Below the pieces are notes generated by a model. The model did not search any database. It saw nothing but the letters and a program-made list of their open reading frames with translations, and was not told where the DNA came from. The position numbers were made by a program, and so were the translations under genes. From positions 1-21,372 of the forward strand of contig JAQVZB010000013.1 in NCBI GenBank assembly GCA_029004695.1: a stretch of DNA of 21,372 nt, read 5' to 3'. The number at the start of each line of letters is the position of its first letter. The stretch's first letter is position 1. This document shows, in pieces, positions 13,693 to 21,372 of this stretch. Source of the stretch: Bacilli bacterium (GTDB lineage Bacteria > Bacillota_I > Bacilli_A > RF39 > UBA660).

Positions 13693-14822
13693 TATTTAAC
13701 CGTCCTATCTTTAAAATTTATTTTAGATGGGCATATATAAGTGCATATTCCACAATTAAGACATTTTTCTAATTTAAAATTATTTCTTACATCACATCCT
13801 ACTGGACATTTTCGATGACATAAGCCACAATTTATACATTCTTTGGCCCCTTCTTGATCTAATGTATTTATAAAAATACTTTTGATATTTTTAGTTATTA
13901 TAAAATCTTTAGACTCAACTTCATAACCACTTAATAAACCATTAATAATTATTTTATAATTATCATTAATTATTTTAATATTATTATTTAAGATATCTTT
14001 TAATGATGTTCCAATTTTAACGTTCATAATTTTGGCTTTTTCGATTGCATTTCCTGATATCGTAATTATTTTTTCCGTTATTGGTTTTTTCCTTCTTAAG
14101 ACGTTATAAATAGCTAAAACATCTTCAATAGTTAAATAAATTATTTTATAATTATTTTTTAATAAATTTAATTCTTCAATTAGAATATCTTTATGCCCTA
14201 ATGGATATAAATCTGGCATTAATTTTAATTCGATATTTGGGTATGTTCCAATTTGATAAACTAATTTTTCAATTATTTCACTATCATTATTTTTAATTGC
14301 CAAAATACATTTATGACATTTGAAAATATCATTAATGGCATCGATTATTTCTAATATTTCACTACTATATTTATTAATAATACTTTTATATGTTCCTTCA
14401 TAAATTTCTAAATCAATTCCATTTATTAAGATTGTATTACCATCTAAATTTTTATTAAAAGCATTATATTCTTTGATTAATTTATTTACTTCATCTTTTT
14501 GATAATCATAAATGCTTTTTTTAGCGGAAATAATTTTATTGTTTGTTTCTTTAAAATCATTTTCAATTACTATACAAGGTCCGATTTGTTTATTAATAAT
14601 CATTTTAGTAGCACCAAGTACATTGCCAGAAATAGGACTATAAATATATTTATTATCTTTAATTAAAAGAATACTATCTTTTAATACTTTTTCTTTAGTT
14701 TTAATATTAAGATTAAAACCTTTTTCATAGGGAATATATATAAAGTCAGGATTTAAATAATTAATTATTTTCGAATCAGCATCATATATTTTATTATGCT
14801 TGATTTGGATTAAACTGCCCAT
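13692..14822 (-). CDS. rnfC: Divergent RnfC-family iron-sulfur protein
   Basis: 376 aa. The C-terminus has two complete [4Fe-4S] motifs: C329-x2-C332-x2-C335-x3-C339 and C354-x2-C357-x2-C360-x3-C364. Upstream are RnfC-like blocks: YSPISGNVLG (61-70, the biotinyl-like strand), INGIDLEIYEG (133-143), DLYPLGHKDILIEEL (204-218), and ITEKIITISG (248-257). The usual N-terminal G-G-x-H-P and the E-C-E-P-Y element of the FMN/NADH region are absent (D-L-E-I-Y here), so NADH oxidation is uncertain. I chose ATG 14822 because AGGTGG lies 5 nt upstream; a GTG at 14831 is within that SD. It is the first gene of a two-gene operon with rnfD. It could be an electron-transfer adaptor feeding an extracytoplasmic flavin route, which is inference only. 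Confidence 0.78.
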   Translation of the reverse strand: MGSLIQIKHNKIYDADSKIINYLNPDFIYIPYEKGFNLNIKTKEKVLKDSILLIKDNKYIYSPISGNVLGATKMIINKQIGPCIVIENDFKETNNKIISAKKSIYDYQKDEVNKLIKEYNAFNKNLDGNTILINGIDLEIYEGTYKSIINKYSSEILEIIDAINDIFKCHKCILAIKNNDSEIIEKLVYQIGTYPNIELKLMPDLYPLGHKDILIEELNLLKNNYKIIYLTIEDVLAIYNVLRRKKPITEKIITISGNAIEKAKIMNVKIGTSLKDILNNNIKIINDNYKIIINGLLSGYEVESKDFIITKNIKSIFINTLDQEGAKECINCGLCHRKCPVGCDVRNNFKLEKCLNCGICTYICPSKINFKDRTVK

Positions 14823-14827
14823 CTTTA

Positions 14828-14844
14828 CCACCTAGCTTATTATA
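14828..14844 (-). promoter_or_regulatory. Extended -10 promoter and SD of rnfC
   Basis: TG-T-TATAAT on the minus strand (TATAAT at 14844-14839) followed after 5 nt by AGGTGG (14833-14828). No -35 at 16-18 bp; TTGTTT is 20 bp upstream (14870-14865). An extended -10 can compensate. Confidence 0.6.
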
Positions 14845-14853
14845 ACACGCTAG
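14832..14853. promoter_or_regulatory. 22-bp dyad over the rnfC -10 box (candidate operator)
   Basis: CTAGC (14832-14836) and GCTAG (14849-14853) are perfect outer arms; extended to 11-12 positions per arm there are only two mismatches. The dyad covers the -10 box and the predicted start, so it would lie mostly outside the mRNA and act as DNA. I could not match it to a named operator such as Rex or Fur. Confidence 0.5.
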
Positions 14854-14871
14854 ATAATAAAAATAAACAAG

Positions 14872-14891
14872 ACTTAAATTTAATTTTAAGT
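14872..14891 (-). terminator. Weak hairpin after the 392-aa gene
   Basis: ACTTAAA (14872-14878) pairs with TTTAAGT (14885-14891). The minus-strand product continues into CTTGTTTATTTTT, a broken U tract. It is all A/T in the stem, so termination would be inefficient. Confidence 0.35.
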
Positions 14892-14902
14892 AAAAAAAAT
14901 TC

Positions 14903-16081
14903 TTATAAAGAAGTATGATGATTTTTAAGAGTCGAATATTGAAGTTTATTTAAAACTGAATTATAGACATCATTTAAAATAATGTTTTTTATATCATGAT
15001 TTATTTCATTAAGTGATATTTCCATAAATTCTGTATTAAGAAAGGGATAAGAATTTATCTTTATACCATTAATATGAAAAGTTGCTCTTTCAAAAGTCCT
15101 CAAAAATTTATCAGTAATGTTTCTTTGTAATTCATTATTTCTTTCGTGTAAAGTTCTAGCTTGAGCTTGATTAATTTGTCTTTGAGCTATTATTTCTCTA
15201 GATAAATATCTAACGGGTAAAAATGATACTACTTTTATATTTTTAATATCTTCGGTTTCTAATAAACTAATAAATATTGATAAGGATAATAACGCTGATG
15301 GAGATATATCAGAAATATTTTCCGGATAATAGCCGATGTCTCCTTTACCCATTTTATAATTTTTATATTCTTCACTTTCGGCTTCAAATACTCCATAATT
15401 TAATTTATATAATTCCCGAGCCACTTTTTTAGCATACCTCGTTTTTTCTTCTTTTAATTTGGTTTTAGGATTAATTATAGAATAAATATAACATACTTTT
15501 TCATTATTAGCATTAATCCTAATACCATAAGAAATATCAGGTAAGATATATTTAAAATATTCGTCATTAATTTGCTTAAATAAAGAAATATTAATTTTAT
15601 GATTAGTTTCCATAAATACACTTTGATCAGTATTTTTAATACTAATAAAGCTTTCATCAAAACAATTTTGTAAAGGAATATTAATTCCTTGATTTAAATA
15701 ATCAAAAGTATCATCTTTTAAAAAGGAAATGTTACGATCAATTAATTCTAAAGGATTAACGAAATCTTCGGAAGTTGCATTAACAAAAAGATAAGTTATC
15801 AAAGTTTTAAGTTTACTTCTTGCTTTATCTTTAGAAAAATTGGGAAATTTTTTAACTTTATCCATAGCGATGCTAAGATAATTTGCTAACTTTATAAAAA
15901 ATAATTTTTTGTTTTTGATAATTAAAACCGGAAAGTTATCATCTTTCTTATACGATATTACTTTATTTTCTTCATATATCTTTGAATTAAACCCGATTGG
16001 AAATGGATCTCCATCGATAATTATATTCCCATTACTTGCTTCTTTCAAAACTTCATTTAATAAATCTTCCAATTTTAGCAT
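14903..16081 (-). CDS. 392-aa soluble protein, family not recognised
   Basis: No named domain is recognised. The protein begins MLKLEDLLNEVLKEASNGN, has no signal peptide and no segment long enough to be a convincing membrane helix. Residues 15-65 look like alternating short strands (NIIIDGDPFPIGFNSKIY, FPVLIIKNKKLFF). Residues 75-100 are basic and helical. A region around 190-260 has ISYGIRINANNEKVCYIYSI and a Lys/Arg-rich helix. Residues 270-340 contain SDISPSALLSLSIFISLLE, SFLPVRYLSREIIAQRQINQAQARTLHERNNELQ and an amphipathic Q/R-rich helix that may be coiled coil. The start follows AGAG directly, a poor SD. It has its own extended -10 promoter and is flanked by terminators, so it is a single-gene unit. 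Composition matches the neighbours; nothing suggests recent transfer. Confidence 0.78.
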   Translation of the reverse strand: MLKLEDLLNEVLKEASNGNIIIDGDPFPIGFNSKIYEENKVISYKKDDNFPVLIIKNKKLFFIKLANYLSIAMDKVKKFPNFSKDKARSKLKTLITYLFVNATSEDFVNPLELIDRNISFLKDDTFDYLNQGINIPLQNCFDESFISIKNTDQSVFMETNHKINISLFKQINDEYFKYILPDISYGIRINANNEKVCYIYSIINPKTKLKEEKTRYAKKVARELYKLNYGVFEAESEEYKNYKMGKGDIGYYPENISDISPSALLSLSIFISLLETEDIKNIKVVSFLPVRYLSREIIAQRQINQAQARTLHERNNELQRNITDKFLRTFERATFHINGIKINSYPFLNTEFMEISLNEINHDIKNIILNDVYNSVLNKLQYSTLKNHHTSL

Positions 16082-16106
16082 CTCTTTTCATCTTGTTATT
16101 TATATT

Positions 16107-16115
16107 AGTATAGCA
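16107..16115 (-). promoter_or_regulatory. Extended -10 promoter of the 392-aa gene
   Basis: TG-C-TATACT on the minus strand (TATACT at 16112-16107), about 26 nt before the ATG. The sequence 17 bp upstream (TGTAAT) lies in the loop of the topA terminator and is a poor -35. Confidence 0.5.
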
Positions 16116-16147
16116 AAAAAATAATAGTTATTACACTATTATTTTTT
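16115..16147 (-). terminator. Terminator of the rbgA-rnhB-ltaS-topA operon
   Basis: AATAATAGT (16120-16128) pairs with ACTATTATT (16135-16143) across a 6-nt loop, and the minus-strand product ends in a U tract (A run 16115-16120). The topA stop (16141-16139) is in the stem. Confidence 0.75.
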
Positions 16148-18160
16148 ATAATCACATGATGAGCATTTAATTATTTTGCCTTTTTCAACCATTAAACTAG
16201 AACATTCTGGACACTTATCTCCCGTTGGTTTATCCCATAAGGCAAATTTACAATTTGGATAATTACTACATCCATAAAATAATTTCCCTTTTCTAGTTGG
16301 TTTTTGGATAATATCATAATCACATTCGGGGCATTTACCAACAATTATTTTTGCTTTTTCTTCCTTTTTAATATATTTGCATGTAGGATAATTACTACAA
16401 GCCGTAAATTCTCCGTATTTACCTTTTCTGATAACTAAATCACTTTGACATTCGGGACATTTTTCCCCAGTGAGTAATGGAGGCTTTTTTTCCATTTCAG
16501 CAAAAGCTTTATCAACTAAAGGTTCAAATTTATTATAAAAATCAGTTAATACTTTAATATAGTCAATTTCATTATCAGCAATTTTATCTAAATCATTTTC
16601 CATATTAGCTGTGTATTCAATATTAATAATATTTTGAAAATATTCTTGTAATTTATCGGTTGTTTCGATTCCTGTTTCAGTAGGATGAAATTTTTTATCA
16701 ATAACATTTACATAATCTCTAGCTTTAATAGTTTCCATTATTTTTGCATAGGTACTAGGTCTGCCAATACCTAATGCTTCTAATTCTTTTATTAAAGTTG
16801 CTTCAGTATATCTTGCCGCCGGCTTAGTAAAATGTTGAGAAGGAATTATATCATTAGCTATTAAGATATTAGTTTTATAATCACTAAAATCAGGTAAAAT
16901 AATGTCTTCATTATCAACATATTTTCCATAAGCAGCTAAGTAACCATCAAAGGTTAAGATATTTCCAGTACTCTTAAAAGTATGACCATTATTTTCTAAT
17001 AATAAAGTTGTCGCTAAAGTTTTAGCGTCAGCCATTAATGAAGCTAAAGCTCGATAATAAATAATACTATATATTTTATATTCATCACTTGATAAATAAT
17101 CTTTAATTGATTCAGGAGTTCTTTCTATCGATGTAGGTCTTATTGCTTCATGAGCATCTTGAACTTTATTTTTACTTTTATTTATTTTGACATTACCAAG
17201 ATAATTATCACCATATTTTTTCTTAATATATTTAAATGTATCATCAATAAATCCTGGAGATAATCTTGTTGAATCAGTACGCATATAAGTAATTAGCCCA
17301 ACTGTTTCGGTTCCGATATTAACACTCTCATATAATTTTTGCGCAATCTTCATCGTTTTACTTGAACCAAAATTTAATTTATTAGCACAGGTTTGTTGTA
17401 AAGTTGATGTTGTAAAAGGCATTACACCTTTTTTAGTTTTTTCTTTTTGTTCAATGTTTTCGATAACAAATGATTTAGAAAGTTTAGCTAAAATTTCATT
17501 TGCTTCAGCCTCACCAGTTATTTTTATTTTTTTACCATGGTATTTTTCTAAAACACTTTCAAAATCTTTGAATAGAGCGGTTATATTCCAATATTCTTCA
17601 GGAACAAAGCTTTCAATTTCTCTTTCGCGATCAACAATTAATTTAAGAGCTACACTTTGCACTCTTCCGGCTGATTTTCCTCCCGTTTTTGATTGCATTA
17701 ATTTAGATAATCTAAAACCAATTATCCGATCAAGCATCCTTCTTGTTTCTTGACTTTTAACTAAATCGTTATTTATTTTAATTGGATTTTGAAAAGCTTT
17801 TAATACCGCATCTTTTGTTATTTCATTAAAAATAACTCTTTCATAAGTTTCTTCATTTAATTCTAAAGTATCATATAAGTGCCAACTAATAGCTTCCCCT
17901 TCTCGATCTGGATCAGTAGCTAAATAAACATAATCAGAATTTAATACATCTTTTTTTAATTCCTTAATAACTGCGTTTTTGCCTTTAGCTGGTTTATAAT
18001 TGGGTTTAAAATTATTCTCAATATCTATTCCTAGACCGTATTTACCTGTGGTAGCCAAATCTCTAATATGGCCTTTACTAGAAACCACTTTATAATCTTT
18101 ACCTAAATATTTTTCGATTGTTTTCGTTTTAGATGGTGATTCCACAATTACTAGTTTCAT
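16139..18160 (-). CDS. topA: DNA topoisomerase I
   Basis: Type IA topoisomerase that relaxes negative supercoils. The 673-aa protein has the TOPRIM domain with E7 (IVESPSK) and DPDREGE (83-89), SAGRVQSVAL (163-172), and the active-site tyrosine Y292 in GLITYMRTDST (288-298). The C-terminus carries three four-cysteine zinc ribbons: C568/C571/C588/C594, C610/C613/C631/C637 and C650/C653/C666/C669. The third is shorter than the others (C-x2-C-x12-C-x2-C). ATG 18160 is preceded by a near-perfect AGGAGG. It begins 12 nt after the ltaS-like stop, so it is transcribed in the same operon, which ends in a terminator over its stop. Confidence 0.98.
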   Translation of the reverse strand: MKLVIVESPSKTKTIEKYLGKDYKVVSSKGHIRDLATTGKYGLGIDIENNFKPNYKPAKGKNAVIKELKKDVLNSDYVYLATDPDREGEAISWHLYDTLELNEETYERVIFNEITKDAVLKAFQNPIKINNDLVKSQETRRMLDRIIGFRLSKLMQSKTGGKSAGRVQSVALKLIVDREREIESFVPEEYWNITALFKDFESVLEKYHGKKIKITGEAEANEILAKLSKSFVIENIEQKEKTKKGVMPFTTSTLQQTCANKLNFGSSKTMKIAQKLYESVNIGTETVGLITYMRTDSTRLSPGFIDDTFKYIKKKYGDNYLGNVKINKSKNKVQDAHEAIRPTSIERTPESIKDYLSSDEYKIYSIIYYRALASLMADAKTLATTLLLENNGHTFKSTGNILTFDGYLAAYGKYVDNEDIILPDFSDYKTNILIANDIIPSQHFTKPAARYTEATLIKELEALGIGRPSTYAKIMETIKARDYVNVIDKKFHPTETGIETTDKLQEYFQNIINIEYTANMENDLDKIADNEIDYIKVLTDFYNKFEPLVDKAFAEMEKKPPLLTGEKCPECQSDLVIRKGKYGEFTACSNYPTCKYIKKEEKAKIIVGKCPECDYDIIQKPTRKGKLFYGCSNYPNCKFALWDKPTGDKCPECSSLMVEKGKIIKCSSCDYKK

Positions 18161-18172
18161 TATCTTTCCCTC

Positions 18173-20233
18173 CTATTCTTCAATTACTGTTTCTAAAGTT
18201 TCATCTACTTTCGGATATTTTTTTAAGCCATTTTCTAAATAATTAAAATAATTATTTTTAATCGCTAGTGAACTCATTTTTTGTTTTAAATTTATTTCAT
18301 AATTAATTTGGATTAATTCTTCATTATTATATGTCGTATTATTATTTATAGAATTAATAAATTTACCATTAGTATTACTATAAAAACCATCTTTATTTTG
18401 CCAAGAACCATCAGCAAATATTGCTCGATCATCATAATCACTAAAGATATCATTTCCTAAATAAAGACGCGGATCATAATTCATATTAAATAAATTTAGA
18501 ATTGTTGGTGCTAAATCGATTAAAGAAGTATATTTATATATTTGTTCTGCTTCTTTTTCAGAATTATAAATGATTAGCGGCGTTCGGTCAATTTCATTAT
18601 TAATTAAATCATAGTTCATTATTTCATTTAAATATCTCGTACTTATACCATAAGGATAATGATCGCCAAATAAAACGATTACTGTATCATCAAGTTTACC
18701 GCTTTCTTCTAACTTCTGCATTAATAACCCAATTGCTGTATCTAATTCAAGCATTTTAGACAAATATCTTTTTATTGGCATACTATAATTATACTGCGTA
18801 AGTCGATCTAAATTTTTATTTCCATATTCACTATCAACTGAATATGGTTGGTGAGAAGTTACTGATATTAAGAATGTCATAAATTTTTCAGCATTAATAA
18901 AATATGGGACTGATTTTTCTATTAAATCAACATCACTTGGCCATTCTTTATATAATGCGCTCCATTTAATACCTAAATCTGAAGCATTACGATAAACTTT
19001 ACTTCCCATATTAGGATGAATTATTCTTCTTGAATAGTAAAAATCAGCATAATTATGATAACTACTAGTAGAATATTCCATATTATTAAAATGATTAAAT
19101 AATGACTCAAAATAGGTATTTCTTTTATAAGTATTAGCCGTGCAGGTATTATTTATGGTATAAAGACCAGTAATAACGGTCATTTCATTATTACCAGTAC
19201 TACAACTATTTCGAGGGGAATAATTATTTCTAAAACTGATTCCTTCATTATATAATTTATATATATTAGGAAATAATTCTTCATTAATTACGATATCACT
19301 AGCTGATTCCATAAGGATAACAATTAAATTTTTTCCTTCAAAAAGTCCGGTATATTCATTTTTAGGAATTATTTCGCGATTAATAAAATAATTATTTAAG
19401 TTATTATAATTATTATTAGTTTCATTAAGTATTAATTCTTGCCATGAATAATCATCTATTATTCTTGAATAATCAGTAACATGACTTTTTATATCTTCAT
19501 TTAAATAAGTATATACATAATCATTATTATAATTTAATTTAAAAATTATACTATTTAAATCGGTTATTCCATATACTATAACCCCAAATTGACTTACTGC
19601 TAAATTAGAGTTTTCTGGATACCTAATCAAAGATATATTATTAGTAGATTGTAACTTATTTTGCATAAAATTTACCTTTAAGGAATAATAATATCCCAAA
19701 GATAATAGTGCAATTATAATTAAGACAATAAAATAAGCAAGTATTTTTTGGGCTTTTTTTTCGATATAAAATTTAAAATAAACCGTTTTATTTAATTTTT
19801 TTATTTTAAGTTTCTTTTCGAAATACCAATAATAAATAATTATTAAAATAAAGGGAATTAATAATAAATAAGTAGTACTTTTAGCAGCAGTTAAATATTC
19901 TTTAATATAATCCATTACTTTTGTGCCTTGTTCAGCATTTCCTGCGCCCATAAAAAAGCCTAGATAAAAGTAAAGATTTACTTCAAACCATGCATATACT
20001 ACGATAATAATACTTATTATCGAAGCTATAATTTTTTTAATTAAAGAATTTTTAACACTAATAATAGTACCAATAATTAAAGCTAGGATTAAAGAACTAA
20101 ATACTATTCTTAATATAGGCCATCCAATGAAATCACTTAAAGTATTGAATCTAACAATAAGTTCAATACAAAAGATAAATAAAAAGAAAATAAAAGTATT
20201 TTTAAATATTTGTTTTCCTAATTTCTCTTTCAT
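18173..20233 (-). CDS. LTA synthase-type sulfatase-fold phosphoglycerol transferase
   Basis: Alkaline-phosphatase-superfamily membrane enzyme related to LtaS, which polymerises glycerol-phosphate from phosphatidylglycerol outside the membrane. The 686-aa protein has five hydrophobic helices (about 10-28, 41-60, 66-92, 121-138, 164-184), a linker, and an extracytoplasmic catalytic domain from about 295. Metal and catalytic residues are in place: E309 (ILMESASD), nucleophile T346 (NSCSTGNNE), H461 (SVTSHQPY) and D524-H525 (FGDHYP). The nucleophile block reads STGNNE where LtaS has KTSDSE, so it may be a divergent member of the LtaS/MdoB group. ATG 20233 follows AAGGTGAT and overlaps the rnhB coding region by 32 nt. 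The exact polymer is not predictable. Confidence 0.86.
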   Translation of the reverse strand: MKEKLGKQIFKNTFIFFLFIFCIELIVRFNTLSDFIGWPILRIVFSSLILALIIGTIISVKNSLIKKIIASIISIIIVVYAWFEVNLYFYLGFFMGAGNAEQGTKVMDYIKEYLTAAKSTTYLLLIPFILIIIYYWYFEKKLKIKKLNKTVYFKFYIEKKAQKILAYFIVLIIIALLSLGYYYSLKVNFMQNKLQSTNNISLIRYPENSNLAVSQFGVIVYGITDLNSIIFKLNYNNDYVYTYLNEDIKSHVTDYSRIIDDYSWQELILNETNNNYNNLNNYFINREIIPKNEYTGLFEGKNLIVILMESASDIVINEELFPNIYKLYNEGISFRNNYSPRNSCSTGNNEMTVITGLYTINNTCTANTYKRNTYFESLFNHFNNMEYSTSSYHNYADFYYSRRIIHPNMGSKVYRNASDLGIKWSALYKEWPSDVDLIEKSVPYFINAEKFMTFLISVTSHQPYSVDSEYGNKNLDRLTQYNYSMPIKRYLSKMLELDTAIGLLMQKLEESGKLDDTVIVLFGDHYPYGISTRYLNEIMNYDLINNEIDRTPLIIYNSEKEAEQIYKYTSLIDLAPTILNLFNMNYDPRLYLGNDIFSDYDDRAIFADGSWQNKDGFYSNTNGKFINSINNNTTYNNEELIQINYEINLKQKMSSLAIKNNYFNYLENGLKKYPKVDETLETVIEE

Positions 20234-20843
20234 TTAAATCACCTTCGTTTATTAAAACATTTATTGGCTTAAATGTAAATCGATAATTGTCAAGTAATCC
20301 ATATTTTTTGATGTTTTCCATATGCATTTTAGTTCCATATCCTTTATGATGCTTAAAACCATACTCAGGAAACTTTACATCAAGTTTATCCATTATTCGA
20401 TCTCTTGTTACTTTTGCAATAATGGAAGCAGAGGCAATACTAATGCTTTTAGCATCTCCCTTAATAATACTCGTACTTGGAATCTTTGAATTAAGCTTTA
20501 CGGCATCAATTAAGATATGCTCTGGAACGATATTTAAATTATTAATCGCCTCTAGCATCGCTTTTCTACTAGCTTCTAAAATATTGATTTTATCTATTAT
20601 TTTATTATCAACAATACCAATTCCAATACTTATAGCATCTCTATATATTATTTCATACATTAAATCTCTTTTTTTAGGAGTTAATTTTTTAGAATCATTT
20701 ATACCTTCTTGATAATAATTTTTAGGTAAAATAACAGCAGCTGCTACTACGGGTCCTACTAAAGGTCCTCTTCCAGCTTCATCAATTCCAGCTATTAATG
20801 TAATTCCTTGATTATTTAGTTTATTTTCATAATCATTTAACAT
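20202..20843 (-). CDS. rnhB: Ribonuclease HII
   Basis: Removes RNA from RNA-DNA hybrids and single ribonucleotides from DNA. The 213-aa protein has the metal site D21-E22 in GIDEAGRGPLVGPVVAAAV, D113 in HILIDAVKL and D130 in IIKGDAKS, followed by SIASASIIAKVTRDRIM and YGFKHHKGYGT. Length is normal; the last 20 residues are overlapped by the start of the ltaS-like gene. ATG 20843 shares one base with the rbgA stop (TAATG) and has AGGA upstream, indicating translational coupling. The rbgA-rnhB order is conserved in Bacilli (ylqF-rnhB). Confidence 0.96.
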   Translation of the reverse strand: MLNDYENKLNNQGITLIAGIDEAGRGPLVGPVVAAAVILPKNYYQEGINDSKKLTPKKRDLMYEIIYRDAISIGIGIVDNKIIDKINILEASRKAMLEAINNLNIVPEHILIDAVKLNSKIPSTSIIKGDAKSISIASASIIAKVTRDRIMDKLDVKFPEYGFKHHKGYGTKMHMENIKKYGLLDNYRFTFKPINVLINEGDLNEREIRKTNI

Positions 20844-21372
20844 TATATTCCTCGGTCAAGTGTAATACCTTTGATATATTCATTTTTAAGATCATTAATT
20901 ATCGTATTACTAACTTTTTCATAATCAATTGTATTACCCTTTGTAATTGCTCCTATTTTTCTTCCAATTATATCATATGCATCTTCAATATTTGTTTCAT
21001 CAAAATTATCTAAATTATATCTTTCTTTAAGAATATGAGGATAATATTTATTTAATAAATTTAATATATAAATTGCTACTTCATCGATTGGTAATACCTC
21101 ATTTTTAATAGCTGATGTACATGCTAAATTAAGAGCAATTTCATCAGACGAAAATTTCGGCCATAAAATACCTGGAGTATCTAATACTAAAATATTATAT
21201 TTAGTTTTAAGCCAAGAATTTACTTTTGTAATACCAGGCTTGTTACCAACACTTGCTACCTTTTTACCAGCCATTTTATTAATTAGAGTACTTTTACCTA
21301 CATTAGGTATTCCAATAACTAAAGACTTTATTTCTTTAGGTTTTAATCCTTTTAAAGATCTTTTATAATTAA
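20843..21372 (-). CDS. rbgA: Ribosome biogenesis GTPase RbgA/YlqF (5' end outside window)
   Basis: Circularly permuted GTPase required for late assembly of the 50S subunit. The frame is open to the window edge (first complete codon 21370-21368), so about 175 C-terminal residues of an expected 280 or so are visible. The G1/P-loop GIPNVGKST lies at about 21319-21293 and the G3 motif LDTPGILWPKF follows. The G4/G5 motifs, which precede G1 in this family, are off the window. An ATG at 21274 just after the P-loop is internal and not the start. C-terminal residues form the helical RNA-binding tail of the family (RYNLD through RKIGAI). Coupled to rnhB by a TAATG overlap. Confidence 0.93.
   Translation of the reverse strand, partial: NYKRSLKGLKPKEIKSLVIGIPNVGKSTLINKMAGKKVASVGNKPGITKVNSWLKTKYNILVLDTPGILWPKFSSDEIALNLACTSAIKNEVLPIDEVAIYILNLLNKYYPHILKERYNLDNFDETNIEDAYDIIGRKIGAITKGNTIDYEKVSNTIINDLKNEYIKGITLDRGI

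Noticed and set aside
12790..14822. A complete Rnf ion pump
   Set aside because: Only C and D are present; the genes on both sides are dnaG and an unrelated protein, with terminators between.
20422..20712. 96-codon plus-strand open frame inside rnhB
   Set aside because: It is the shadow of a conserved gene with no start signal.
21274..21372. ATG at 21274 as the rbgA start
   Set aside because: The frame continues upstream through the P-loop GIPNVGKST to the window edge, so the gene is truncated by the window, not short.
1..21372. CRISPR array, tRNA, rRNA, IS element, toxin-antitoxin or defence system
   Set aside because: No spaced repeats, cloverleaf, transposase, or defence-type domain combination was seen on either strand.

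Overview
The window is very AT-rich chromosomal DNA with short intergenic gaps. Codon use is ordinary: TGA is used as a stop (rarA, the ZIP gene, the sugar transferase) and TGG encodes Trp, so this is the standard bacterial code and not that of Mycoplasma. Gene content (SigA-type sigma factor, DnaG, LtaS-type sulfatase, RbgA, TrmK, an YrvM/YrvN-like pair next to a 6S-like RNA) and Shine-Dalgarno sequences of the GGAGGTGAT type point to a low-GC member of the Bacilli. It is probably an uncultured, reduced-genome gut-type lineage near Erysipelotrichales/RF39/Acholeplasmatales. That placement is inference; no 16S rRNA is present.

Layout. 1-161 is the C-terminal end of an unidentified surface or pilin-like protein, followed by a terminator. 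240-417 is a promoter and a long hairpin RNA that I call 6S RNA; it ends right at the ribosome binding site of tcdA. Convergent to tcdA lies rarA-gpsA on the minus strand. 3352-4227 is an Xer-type tyrosine recombinase, divergent from rarA and convergent with a previously hidden 48-codon N/S/R-rich gene. A ZIP metal transporter faces a membrane-anchored DUF2726-like nuclease-fold protein. Next come an orphan XRE-type regulator with a strong promoter and dyad, mnmA preceded by a SpoIIM-like membrane protein, and a 36-aa membrane peptide on the plus strand. 8636-12676 is the macromolecular synthesis operon dnaG-rpoD-trmK with a sugar-phosphate transferase at its tail. 12790-14822 is a two-gene rnfC-rnfD operon lacking the other Rnf subunits. 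14903-16081 is an unrecognised 392-aa protein with its own promoter. 16139-21372 is an operon in the order rbgA (cut by the window end), rnhB, ltaS-like, topA, closed by a terminator.

Most genes are housekeeping: replication (dnaG, rarA, topA, rnhB, xer), transcription (rpoD, 6S RNA), tRNA modification (tcdA, mnmA, trmK), ribosome assembly (rbgA) and envelope synthesis (gpsA, ltaS-like, sugar transferase). gpsA supplies glycerol-3-phosphate for phospholipid, which in turn supplies the glycerol-phosphate that an LtaS-type enzyme polymerises.

The less ordinary items are: (i) a divergent RnfC/RnfD pair without RnfA/B/E/G and with weakened cofactor motifs, under a promoter that sits in a near-perfect dyad; (ii) the small basic protein with a promoter resembling the forespore sigma-G class; (iii) a recurring compact module in which the -10 box lies only 5-7 nt from the Shine-Dalgarno sequence, predicting transcripts that begin at the SD; (iv) unrecognised conserved-looking proteins at 5854-6627 and 14903-16081. 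I see no CRISPR array, tRNA, rRNA, insertion sequence, prophage or defence island.
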